A DNA stretch of 64,000 bases from JANQIO01 sp965229625. Its GTDB lineage: Bacteria; Pseudomonadota; Gammaproteobacteria; Pseudomonadales; Halieaceae. The stretch is from contig CBDDJJ010000002.1 in the NCBI GenBank assembly GCA_965229625.1, positions 1,789,534 through 1,853,533 of the forward strand. The letters run 5' to 3'. This document shows, one piece after another, positions 42,421 to 51,400 of the stretch (positions are counted from its first letter, which is position 1; every line of letters begins with the position of its first letter). Position numbers and translations under genes: made by a program. The notes beneath the pieces were generated by a model, which did no database searches, was not told where the DNA came from, and was given only the letters and a program-made list of their open reading frames with translations.

Positions 42421-44520
42421 TTATATGCCTGCTTCCCGCCGCCAAACGCCTACCACCTGGCGCCAGACTATGCCCAACAGGGAGCGCGCCTGCGCGTCCA
42501 GCACCAGTTGACCGCGCAACACCCGGTCGTCTGCCGGGGCCTCGGTTTCCAGGTAGATGCGGTAGGTGGCCCGCTGCGGAATCAATTCTCCCTCGCTGCC
42601 ATCCCGGACATCCAGGCCACCACCAAAAGTGGAGGCCACGTAGGCGGTTTCCAGTTCCTCCAGGGAGAAGCCGTCCACATCGACGAGTCGCACAGCTTGT
42701 GGGCCGCGCACGCCACCTTCCGGGTAGAAACGCCCGGTGGCGCCTTCCTGTAATGCTCGCAGCTCGGATTCGCTGACGTACGCCACCACTTCGCCTGCGG
42801 TGTCGTCCACCAGGGTCAGCAGCCGATCGCCCCGCGATACCCAGTCGCCCGGCCGCAGGTCCGCCTGGCGATCCGAAATACGCCCGGTGAAAGGTGCCAC
42901 CAGCCTGGCATCTTCAAGCTGCGCCTGCAGGTTTTCCTGGGTTTCCAGCGCACCCTGTAGCTTGGCCTGCAGGGACAGGCGCTCCTGGGCCAGGCCAATA
43001 CCGAAACTCGTGCGCTCCAACTGGTAGCGGCTGCTACGCAGGTCGTGACTGGCCTGGTCGAGCTGGAACTCAAGGTCGGGAGAGGTAATGACTGCCACCG
43101 GCTCACCGGCGTTGACGAGGTCGTTACCGGGTGCAGGCAGGACGCTGAGCTGGCCGGGTATGGGAGCGTAGAAGGTGATCACCGAACGCGCCTGCCAGTA
43201 GGCCGGCAGCTCGAGTTTCCGATCGACCGGCAAGGCCACCGCCAGCAACAAAATCGCGGTGAGCAGTGCGGAGCGACGCAGGTAGCGTGTCTTGCTCTCT
43301 TTGCGCCACTCCCACCAGAGTGCTACTTCCTTGCCGATCGGCATGATCAACATGCGCACCACCTGGGCCGCGGCCAGCATCACGCCCAGCGCCTTAAAAA
43401 AGAAGGTGTAGATGATGTAAGTGATCCCGAAAAAGATAAACAGCCGGTAGACCCAAACCGCGTAGGAAAAGGGAATCAACCAGCGCAAACCGCGCTCCGG
43501 CGCCGGCCTGCCGTAGCCGAACAACCACTCCCTCAGCTTCCAGCGACCCATGGCATTGGAGCGTTGCTGCAGGTTCTCGACCCCGGAAAGGTCCGACAGG
43601 ATGTAGTAGCCGTCGAAGCGCATCAGCGGATTCAGGTTGATCAGCAAGGTCATCAACCAGGTGGTGGTAGACATCATGAACAGGATGTTCTTGATGAAGC
43701 TCTCCGGTGTGAAGTTCCACAGCAACAGGCAGACCGCTGCCAGGCCACACTCCACGAACATGCCGGCGGCGCCGATCATCGCCCGCTTGCGCCGCGAGCG
43801 CAGTCGCCAGGCATCCGTGGTATCGGTGTAGAGGATCGGCCAGAACACCAGGAAAGCCACGCCCATGGCCCTGACCGAGCAGCCATAGCGGCGCGCGGTT
43901 AAGGCGTGGCCGAATTCGTGCAGCACTTTGGCAAGGATGACGGCGATGCCGAAGTACACCAGGCCCATGGGCGTGAAGTAACCGACAAAAGTACTTAGAA
44001 AATAGTCTTTCTGCCGCGATGTCAGGTAGATCGCAAACACCGCAATGCCCGCCAGCACCCACCAGGTGCGGGGGCGAAATGCCCAGCCGAACAGGGGCAG
44101 CAGTCGATCCAACAGACCGTCGGGATGCAGGATCGGTACGCGCAGGAACAGGTATTGGCGCCAGATGCGCAGGACCCGGGTTTTCCAGCGCGATGCGCGC
44201 AACGACTTGCGGCGCTCCAGCGCACGCTCGCCATCGATCCAGTACAGATCATTGTCCAGCAGGAACTGCACGAACTCCTCGACCTGGCGAGTGTTGCAGA
44301 TGACCCTGGCGCGCTCCGCGATGGTCCTGGCAACGGTAGCGCTGTCTACCTCCCGGGTCGGGTCGGAGCGCAGCTCGCGTAATATTTCGACTTCCAGGTA
44401 GCCGAGGTCAAAGAAGCGATTGGCCGCCGGGTCGTACAGGCGCCAGCGCGGGGAGCCGTCTTCAAATGGTGCTGCTTCTATCAGCTCCAGGTCCTGGCGG
44501 ATGTTCCGCGGCAGGCTCAT
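42421..44520 (-). CDS. PqqD-like / M50 site-2 protease / HlyD membrane fusion protein
   Basis: 699 residues. N-terminal residues about 20-100 resemble a PqqD-type peptide-binding domain (RWRLYDPAANRFFDLG...EFVQFLLDNDLYWID). The M50 membrane-protease core has zinc motif HEFGH at 201-205 and the third-ligand motif NPLMRFDG at 297-304, with several membrane helices up to about 420. After one more helix (about 418-433) comes a HlyD-like periplasmic part: a lipoyl half-motif, a coiled coil at about 480-540 and a second half-motif (LVAPFTGRISDRQADLRPGDWV). This resembles YydH-like peptide zinc metalloproteases. It is the last gene of the adhesin export cluster, three bases after the GAF-HlyD gene. 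Confidence 0.88.
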   Translation of the reverse strand: MSLPRNIRQDLELIEAAPFEDGSPRWRLYDPAANRFFDLGYLEVEILRELRSDPTREVDSATVARTIAERARVICNTRQVEEFVQFLLDNDLYWIDGERALERRKSLRASRWKTRVLRIWRQYLFLRVPILHPDGLLDRLLPLFGWAFRPRTWWVLAGIAVFAIYLTSRQKDYFLSTFVGYFTPMGLVYFGIAVILAKVLHEFGHALTARRYGCSVRAMGVAFLVFWPILYTDTTDAWRLRSRRKRAMIGAAGMFVECGLAAVCLLLWNFTPESFIKNILFMMSTTTWLMTLLINLNPLMRFDGYYILSDLSGVENLQQRSNAMGRWKLREWLFGYGRPAPERGLRWLIPFSYAVWVYRLFIFFGITYIIYTFFFKALGVMLAAAQVVRMLIMPIGKEVALWWEWRKESKTRYLRRSALLTAILLLAVALPVDRKLELPAYWQARSVITFYAPIPGQLSVLPAPGNDLVNAGEPVAVITSPDLEFQLDQASHDLRSSRYQLERTSFGIGLAQERLSLQAKLQGALETQENLQAQLEDARLVAPFTGRISDRQADLRPGDWVSRGDRLLTLVDDTAGEVVAYVSESELRALQEGATGRFYPEGGVRGPQAVRLVDVDGFSLEELETAYVASTFGGGLDVRDGSEGELIPQRATYRIYLETEAPADDRVLRGQLVLDAQARSLLGIVWRQVVGVWRREAGI

Positions 44521-44523
44521 GAT

Positions 44524-45885
44524 TCACACCCCGATCCAGCGCCGCACCACCGCAAGTGGACGACGCAGCAGGTAGTACCAGAGGCTGACTTTCTCACCAT
44601 ACAATTTCGCAGTGCCGCGCATGCCGATACGCGGCAGCTCATCGAGCTGGGCAAACTCACCGCGAATGCGGTAAGCCAGCTCGCCGGCTTCGGTGCTGGT
44701 GGCCCGGTAGTCCATGCGACGCAGGCTTGCGGAGAACTTCTTGTCCGGCGCGACATTGGGGAAAAACTCGATTTGAGCATCGACGGGGAGTTCAATATCG
44801 TCCCCCACCTGCAGCCAGGCTTCGAGCTGGGATCGTTCCGGGTTTGCGATGGTCAACAGACGCTCACCGGTCACCACCGGCTTTCCGATCAGCTCATCGG
44901 GGCTGGGCATGATGACCACGCCGCCCTGCTCGGCTTCCACTGTACTGCGTTCCAGCAGGGACTTTACATAAGCCACTTCCGCGTCGCGCTTCTCTCCTTC
45001 CAGGGCGAGTACGCGCAGCGAAGCTTTGGCATCGCGATCGAAGGAAGCCGACTGCCCTGCCTGCTGGTACTGGGCGCGACTGATGGCCAATGCCTGCTCT
45101 GCCACCTTCAGGCGAGTCAACAACTCGGTATCATCCAGGGTGAGCAGCGCATCTCCCTCCGCCACCATGGCATTGGGTTTGACGGCGATGGTGTCGACAA
45201 TGCCGTCCATTGGGGCACGCACCACCAGTGGATCCCGCGCGATAATTTCCGCCTGGGCCAACACCGACAGCCGCACCGGCAGGAACATCAACAGAAGCAA
45301 CGCCAGGGCGACACCCGCCGCCATGACCTTGCGTCCGCGCGTCCACATAAAGCCTGGCCTGGCGAAAGCCTTGCCGCGCAGGGCGGAGATGCTGTAGCCG
45401 GCAGCAGACAGCCAGAACTTCAGCACGCGTTGTTGCGACTCCAACAGGGGTTTATCAGTCCAGAAGGCCAGTGCGCCCAGGTAGTAGCCTGAGGCGGAAT
45501 ACATGGGGCACCAGACGAGCAGCTTGTCACCGTGGCTGTCCCAGCCCCCCGTCAGTGATTCCGGCAGGTCGTCCTTGCGCCAGGCCCTGGGCTCGGGCTG
45601 ATCATAGCGCTGCGCCAGCTCGCGACAGAGGGCGCGCATCCACTGCACATAGGGCGCGTGATCATCGTGCTCTACAGCACCGGAAACGCCAGCAATCGAG
45701 CCGCCGCCCGGGCGGGTGGAGCTTGCCAGCCACAGCACTGCACTGCGGTACTCCACCAGGGTGCGGGTGTCATTGACTAGCAGGAAGCCGATTTCCGCCT
45801 CGGTGACGGCCTCGCGAAGACGCTGCTGCAGCAGCAGAAGATTGGCGAGAGCCTTGAGTTGCTGCTCTGACCCCGCCGTGGCCAT
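44524..45885 (-). CDS. GAF-like domain fused to a HlyD-family membrane fusion protein
   Basis: 453 residues. Residues about 10-170 look like a cytoplasmic GAF-type domain (EIGFLLVNDTRTLVEYRSAVLWL; LLVWCPMYSASGYYLGALAFW). A single membrane helix at about 187-203 is followed by a HlyD-like periplasmic part: DPLVVRAPMDGIVDTIAVKPNAMVAEGDALLTLDD, a helical hairpin at about 250-320, and a barrel domain with VVTGERLLTIANPE. It begins one base inside the stop of the upstream HlyD gene (TAATG) and is followed after three bases by the M50 gene, so all three are tightly coupled. Confidence 0.85.
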   Translation of the reverse strand: MATAGSEQQLKALANLLLLQQRLREAVTEAEIGFLLVNDTRTLVEYRSAVLWLASSTRPGGGSIAGVSGAVEHDDHAPYVQWMRALCRELAQRYDQPEPRAWRKDDLPESLTGGWDSHGDKLLVWCPMYSASGYYLGALAFWTDKPLLESQQRVLKFWLSAAGYSISALRGKAFARPGFMWTRGRKVMAAGVALALLLLMFLPVRLSVLAQAEIIARDPLVVRAPMDGIVDTIAVKPNAMVAEGDALLTLDDTELLTRLKVAEQALAISRAQYQQAGQSASFDRDAKASLRVLALEGEKRDAEVAYVKSLLERSTVEAEQGGVVIMPSPDELIGKPVVTGERLLTIANPERSQLEAWLQVGDDIELPVDAQIEFFPNVAPDKKFSASLRRMDYRATSTEAGELAYRIRGEFAQLDELPRIGMRGTAKLYGEKVSLWYYLLRRPLAVVRRWIGV

Positions 45886-46658
45886 TACTCGAACTCCGGG
45901 TTCGCGAACTGAACCTGGCCACTCATACCGGGCAGGAGGGTGGACGGGCTTTCATCCAGGCGCCCAAACACCGGGATAGTGAGGCTGACCGGGTCCACCG
46001 CGCCGCCGACGCGAACAATTTTGCCGGGCATTGCCCGGTCGAGTTCTTCCACCAGCATGGTGAAGCTGGACCCAAGCTCCAGCCACGACAGCGACGTAGA
46101 GGGCATCAGCATCCGGACTTCCAGTTTATCCCTGGAGACCAGTTCCAGCAGGTCTTCACCTTCTTCGACAAACTGGTACTGCTCGATGACCCGGCTGGTG
46201 ACCGCACCATCGAACGGCGCCTTGATTTCGCAGTGTTGACGCTGCGCCTGCACTGCCGCCATTTCGCCACGAGCCGCCTCGAGATCGGCCTCATTGAGCT
46301 TGACCTCCAGCGGGCCAACGCTGTTGAGCTTGACCAGTTCGCGATTGACTTCGAGCTTGGCTTCCGCACCCTTGACCCTGGCGCGGGCGGTGTCGTAGGA
46401 CGCTTCAATTCGATCGCAATCAAAAGCCAGCAACAAGTCACCCTGCTTGACGGTATCGCCTTCCTGGACAGTAACTCGGTCGACGATGGCGCTGACGCCC
46501 GCCGAAAACAGGCTCTTGCGCAGCGGGACCAGTTGCGCGCGTACCAGGTTGGTTTGCAGGCCGGGAAGTAAATCCGCTTCGAAATCACTCCCGGGCTGGG
46601 AGATCGCCAGGCTACTCGTCGCGGCGAGCAGGCAGAGTGCGGTCAGGCGTATCTTCAC
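45885..46658 (-). CDS. Periplasmic HlyD/MFP-family adaptor
   Basis: 257 residues from GTG 46658, with AAGGAG five bases upstream. A signal peptide (about 1-20) replaces the usual membrane helix, so this subunit is probably free in the periplasm. It has a lipoyl half-motif (SAGVSAIVDRVTVQEGDTVKQGDLLLAFD), a short helical hairpin (about 70-125), the second half (EIKAPFDGAVTSRVIEQYQFVEEGEDLLELV) and a beta-barrel end (MPGKIVRVGGAVDPVS). A longer in-frame start at 46763 lies in the promoter region and was rejected. Confidence 0.88.
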   Translation of the reverse strand: MKIRLTALCLLAATSSLAISQPGSDFEADLLPGLQTNLVRAQLVPLRKSLFSAGVSAIVDRVTVQEGDTVKQGDLLLAFDCDRIEASYDTARARVKGAEAKLEVNRELVKLNSVGPLEVKLNEADLEAARGEMAAVQAQRQHCEIKAPFDGAVTSRVIEQYQFVEEGEDLLELVSRDKLEVRMLMPSTSLSWLELGSSFTMLVEELDRAMPGKIVRVGGAVDPVSLTIPVFGRLDESPSTLLPGMSGQVQFANPEFE

Positions 46659-46729
46659 TCGGGCTCCTTGCTTGGTGCGAGCTTGTTTACACAAGTTATT
46701 CGTCGAGCGGTCGTTAATGCGACAGCGAG

Positions 46730-46738
46730 ATTGTAGCA
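46730..46738 (-). promoter_or_regulatory. Extended -10 promoter candidate before the HlyD/GAF-HlyD/M50 genes
   Basis: Minus strand TGCTACAAT (46738-46730) is an extended -10 with no good -35. It lies in the 123-bp gap between the TolC-like gene and the HlyD gene, which also holds the palindrome CTTGTGTAAACAAG (46695-46682). It would allow the three adaptor genes to be transcribed apart from tolC. Confidence 0.4.
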
Positions 46739-46781
46739 GGGAAAGTTTGCTGGGTACCGGCAAGCGCGGGCTACCCCGAGC

Positions 46782-48305
46782 CTAGAATCCCACCATGGGG
46801 ATGTTGCCGTCCTGCCAGGTCTTGTCGTAGACCGCTATCAGGTTGGTGAGCTCGTGGATGTCCAGATCCAGGTAGGTCTCCGGCACCGGGTTGAGGCCCA
46901 ATGCAACCAACACGGCACCGTAGGAAGACTGGGCATTGGCATAGGCTTCCAGCAGGCTGAGATCGGTCCGCAGGGACGCCGCCCGGGTGACCACGCTCTC
47001 TACCTTGGAAGCGGCGCTGGAAATCGCCGCATAGCGGGTGTGCTTGGCGATTTCGCTGTCGATCGCCTTGACCTCGCGCGCCTGGTTCAGCTTGCGCAGT
47101 GAAATATTGTACTGGTACACCGCCAGGTTCAGCTTGGTGACCACGGCCATGTTGACTGCGAGACGGCGCTGCAGGGCAAGCTCTTCGCGCAGGTCGGAGT
47201 TCTCCAGCACCTGCTTGGTGGTGGCTAGGTTGAACAGGTTCCAGCTGACCTCAACACCCACTTCGTTCCAGGTGTTGTTGACCAGCAGGTTGTTGGAGTC
47301 GTAGCCGTTGTTGTAAGAGAGCTCGATACCCGGCAGCAGCCGCAGCAACGCCTTGCGGGTTTCTGCCTGGTCGATCCGCACGTTGTAGATCTCCTCGGCG
47401 AGCTCCGTGGAGTTATAGAGCGCGGTAATTTCCAGCTGCACAGGGTCTTCGTCGAGTCGCGGCAACACCGGCAAAGCACTGACATCAGCGAGCTCGGCGC
47501 CCGGCTCAATACCCAGCAGTTCGATACGGGTGGTGGTGGGCACATTAATAATTTGCGCCAGCTCGATGCGGGCCTCGGTGAGGTCCTCGGACAGGCTCTC
47601 CAGTTCGCGAATCAGGTCGAACAACTGCCGCTTCAGGCGCAGGTTGGGCAGGATGTTGGTGTACTGCCGTGTCTCAATGACCTGGGAAATTTCTGCGTAG
47701 GCCTGGTTGGCCTCTGCCAACACTGCCTCGACTTCGCGGGCAGTATTCTGGGCCGCCCAGGCGCGCCAGTACAGCATGCGAGCCTGCTGCAGCAGGTTGG
47801 CCAGTACCCGCTTGCGCGATTCGCGAGAGATCAGGTAGCGGTCTGCTTCCTGCTGGGCCTGGTAGTAGCTGACCCCAAAATCCAGCAGGTTCCAGGACGC
47901 CGAGAAGTTACCGATATCCCGATCCCGTTCCTGGGAGGTGGACGGCTCCAGGGACTCCTCACCGGTTTCGATGGAAATGCTGGTGGACGCATTAAAATTG
48001 TTGCGGGACAACCGGCCGTAGCTGGCGTCCATCTGCGGCAGCATCTCGTAGCGGGCCAGTTCAAAGCTGCCAAGCGCGACTGCCTGCTCCATGCGGGCCA
48101 CGCGGTGTTCGAGATTATTGAGGACAGCACGGGACATGACCTCGTGCAGGCCGATTGGCCGCTCAAGGGGGGCTCGGAACTGTTCGATCAGTTCCCGATC
48201 CTCAGCCAGGACATCAGAGACGTCACTCTCTGACAGAGGCTGGGGATTCATAGCACAGCCGGCCAACACGCAGGTGCAAGCCAGCCGCCCGAGCTTTAGC
48301 AACAC
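46782..48305 (-). CDS. TolC-family outer-membrane efflux lipoprotein
   Basis: 507 residues from GTG 48305. The lipobox LAGC (Cys17) indicates a lipoprotein, as in OprM-type factors. The body shows the two-fold helical pattern of outer-membrane efflux proteins, with long heptad-like helices (RVARMEQAVALGSFELARYEMLP; AEEIYNVRIDQAETRKALLRLLPGIELSYN). It presumably forms the outer-membrane channel for the neighbouring HlyD-type adaptors and the giant adhesin. AGGAG lies 12 bases before the start, a long spacing. It starts 120 bp after the adhesin stop. Confidence 0.88.
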   Translation of the reverse strand: MLLKLGRLACTCVLAGCAMNPQPLSESDVSDVLAEDRELIEQFRAPLERPIGLHEVMSRAVLNNLEHRVARMEQAVALGSFELARYEMLPQMDASYGRLSRNNFNASTSISIETGEESLEPSTSQERDRDIGNFSASWNLLDFGVSYYQAQQEADRYLISRESRKRVLANLLQQARMLYWRAWAAQNTAREVEAVLAEANQAYAEISQVIETRQYTNILPNLRLKRQLFDLIRELESLSEDLTEARIELAQIINVPTTTRIELLGIEPGAELADVSALPVLPRLDEDPVQLEITALYNSTELAEEIYNVRIDQAETRKALLRLLPGIELSYNNGYDSNNLLVNNTWNEVGVEVSWNLFNLATTKQVLENSDLREELALQRRLAVNMAVVTKLNLAVYQYNISLRKLNQAREVKAIDSEIAKHTRYAAISSAASKVESVVTRAASLRTDLSLLEAYANAQSSYGAVLVALGLNPVPETYLDLDIHELTNLIAVYDKTWQDGNIPMVGF

Positions 48306-48425
48306 GTTCAGACGAAGCTCCTAATGGATTCGATGTATCACAATCCCCACCATGATACTCAATCCTGCTTTTAAACTACTGTTTTTATTATGTTTATGTG
48401 AGCAGCTTCTTATAAGTCCTGCCCG
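48306..48425 (-). promoter_or_regulatory. A+T-rich gap between adhesin and tolC-like gene
   Basis: This 120-bp gap is clearly richer in A+T than its surroundings. On the minus strand CATAAT at 48392-48387 is a five-of-six match to a -10 element, with a weak TTATAA at 17-bp spacing. I see no convincing intrinsic terminator, so both read-through from the adhesin and separate transcription are possible. Confidence 0.35.
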
Positions 48426-51400
48426 TTATGTGAACAGGTTCTTAATATCCTCCAGGAACTGCTCCAGCTTTTCGACGAAAGTATAACGCGAAGCTTTCTC
48501 TAATTGTAAATCCAGATTTTCTTTTCCACCGGCCTGCTGACGCGGCTTCTGTTCGTCAGAGTCTCCGCTTTCAGCCTCAGGTGCATCCACGGGCAACTGC
48601 TCCGGCAGGCTCTCTTCGGCTTCTGCGGATTGTTCACTGCTACCCGCGGCGCCAGCGCCGGCCACCTCTTCCTCGAGGCTCTCCACCGAGATGACAAACA
48701 GGCCGGTAGCAGTATTGCCGGCGTCATCACGACCGATGATCATCACCGAAATCTGCAGGTGCCCGGCAGCCGTGGCAGCCTCACCGTCCACCTCGAAAGT
48801 CATGGTCTCCGGGTCAAAGACCACATACTCCGGCAGCGGGCTACCGTCTTCCAGGGTGGCCTCGACATAGACCCGCTCATCCGGGTCGGAATGAACGAAA
48901 GTATTGGACGGCAGCGCGATCGTGGAATCGCCCGCACTCATAACCCGCTGTTCGGTCAGGTTTACCGTGAGGCGAATGATCGCGTTTTCTGAGGCAGGTA
49001 CTGTGCCCGACGCGTCAGTGGAGTCGCTGGTCGTGACACTCTCCAGTTTCTCGCCCTCGTCGGGCTGCTCGCCGTCGCCGCGACCTGCGCCCGCCAGACT
49101 CTCGCCAGTGTCCTGGCTGGCTTCGTCGCCCGCGACGCGCTCGGTCTCCGGATCGAGGCTGCTGCCCACCACTGCAATGGAGAAGCTGCCGGATGCCGTC
49201 TGGCCGCGGTCATCGGTGCCAATGATACGAACGTCAAGCTGCGTCACGCCTTCGGCGATGGCTGCTTCACTGTTGATCGCAAAGGTCTGGGTATTCGGAT
49301 CGAAGGACACGTATTCCGGCAGCGGGCTACCATCGGCCATCTCGGCACTGACACGAATGGCGGCAAACGGATCGTCGTGGACAAAGGTATCTGCAGGCAG
49401 AGTGATCTCCGCCGTGCCTTCCGCCGAGACCGGGCGATCATCGAGGTTGACGCCCAGCCGCACCCGGTCGTCGACCAGGTTCCAGATCTCGTCAGCAGTC
49501 TCGGTGATTTCGCCAATGGTTTCACCGAAGTCGACACCACCCTGTTCATCTGCGGTAGCTTCCTGGCCGGCTTCGTCACTCGGCCCGGCACTACCCGGAA
49601 TACCGGAATCACTATCCCGGCCGCCCTCGTCGTCGCCGGTAAGGCCACCGATACCCAGGCCCTCTCCCTGGGTACCGTCGGGATCGGGCAGGATGGGTGC
49701 ATCATCGATATTGAGCAGGGACAGGGTCACCGTGGCGCTAGACTCAAGGCCTACCTGGTCGGAGGCGACAACCGTATAGTTGTAGACGTTGTTGCCCTGC
49801 TCGAAGTTGTTGGCTTCGCCTCCAGCACCGGCTTCGGTCAGTACGATAGAACCATCCGATTCAATAGCGAAGTACCCGTCCTCGGTGGTGGCGCGCACTG
49901 AACCATCGCTCCACAGGAAGCCCACGCCGGCAAGTCCAATATTGTCGCTGGCGACTACGCGGCCGACCGGCACGCCTTCATCTGCGCCCTCATTGAAGCT
50001 GGCCGCCAGGTCGCTGACCAGGGGCGCCGTGGTATCCACCGTGAGCTCCGAAACCGTCGAGTCAGAAGCGGTGTTGCTGGCCGCATCGACGACAGTCGCC
50101 ACAACATCGTAGATCCCATCCTCCAGGGCCGCGGGAATGGCCAGTGTCCAGCGATCACCGACCAGCGTCAGGTTGCCGTCGCCCTCGGTATAGCTCACTC
50201 CATCGACGGTCACTGTGAAAGTTTCACCGGCGGCCACCGTCGCGGAGCCGCGGATGGTCGGCGTACTGTTACTGGACAGGTTGTCATCGACGGTCGGCGC
50301 CGCAGGCGGCAGCGTGTCAATGGTGAGTTCGGCCACCGTGTTGTCCGTCACAGTGACGCCGAAACGATCTGTTGACTCTACATCGACATCATAGGTGCCA
50401 TCGGCCAGGCCGGGCGTGCTCGACAGGTTGAGTGCCCAGGCATCCCCGGAAACGGTTAATTCGTTATCTACGCCGAGCTCATAGCTCGTGCCATCCACGG
50501 TGACAACCAGGCCACCGTCTGCTCGGGCGTTGTCGTAGGTGCCGCTCAGGGTTGGCTTGTCAGTGTTGGTGACCTGGCTTTCAACCGTCGGCAGAACTGC
50601 CTGTACCGTGTCGATTTCCAGCTCCGCCGATGTGGGGTCGACACTGAGGTTGCCGGCCGCGTCTTCCAGGCTGGCCAAGACATCGTAGATTCCGTCATCA
50701 ATGGCGTCAGCGTCGGGAATGACCAGTGTCCAACTGGTACCGGTGACGCTGAGCTGTCCGTCCCCTTCGGTGTACTGAATGCCATTCACCGCCACTGTCA
50801 GCGTATCACCGGGCACCGAATTGACGGTGCCGCTAATGACCGGCGTCGAGTCATTGGTAACCTGCGTGAATACCGACGGCGCCGGCGGCGGAGTCAGGTC
50901 GACGGTCAACTCCCCGGAGGTGGAGTCAACGCTGGTGTTGCCGGCCACATCCACCACGCTGGCCTCAACGTCGTAGTTGCCTTCTGCCAGCGCATCGCCA
51001 TCGGGAATGGTCAGGGTCCACTGGTTTCCAACAACACTCAGCAGGCCGCCACCCTCAGTATAAGTAGTGCCGTTGACGGTCACTGACAGCGACTCGCCCG
51101 CTTCCAGGCTCGCCGTGCCCGTCACCGTGGGGGTCGGGTCGTTGGTCAGTACGCTGTTTACCGTGGGTGCTTCTGGCGCCACGGTGTCGATGACCAGTTC
51201 ACCGCTGGTGGCATCAGTAATTGAGTTGCCGGCTGCGTCCGTCGCCCGCGCCACCACATCATAGGTCCCATCCGGAAGCGCAGGTGGCGTCAAAGTCCAG
51301 TCACTACCGACCAGGGTCAGCTCAGGGCTGGATTCCGTATAGGTGACTCCATTGACTGTGACTACCAGGAACTCGCCGGCGAACAGCGTCGAGGTGCCGG

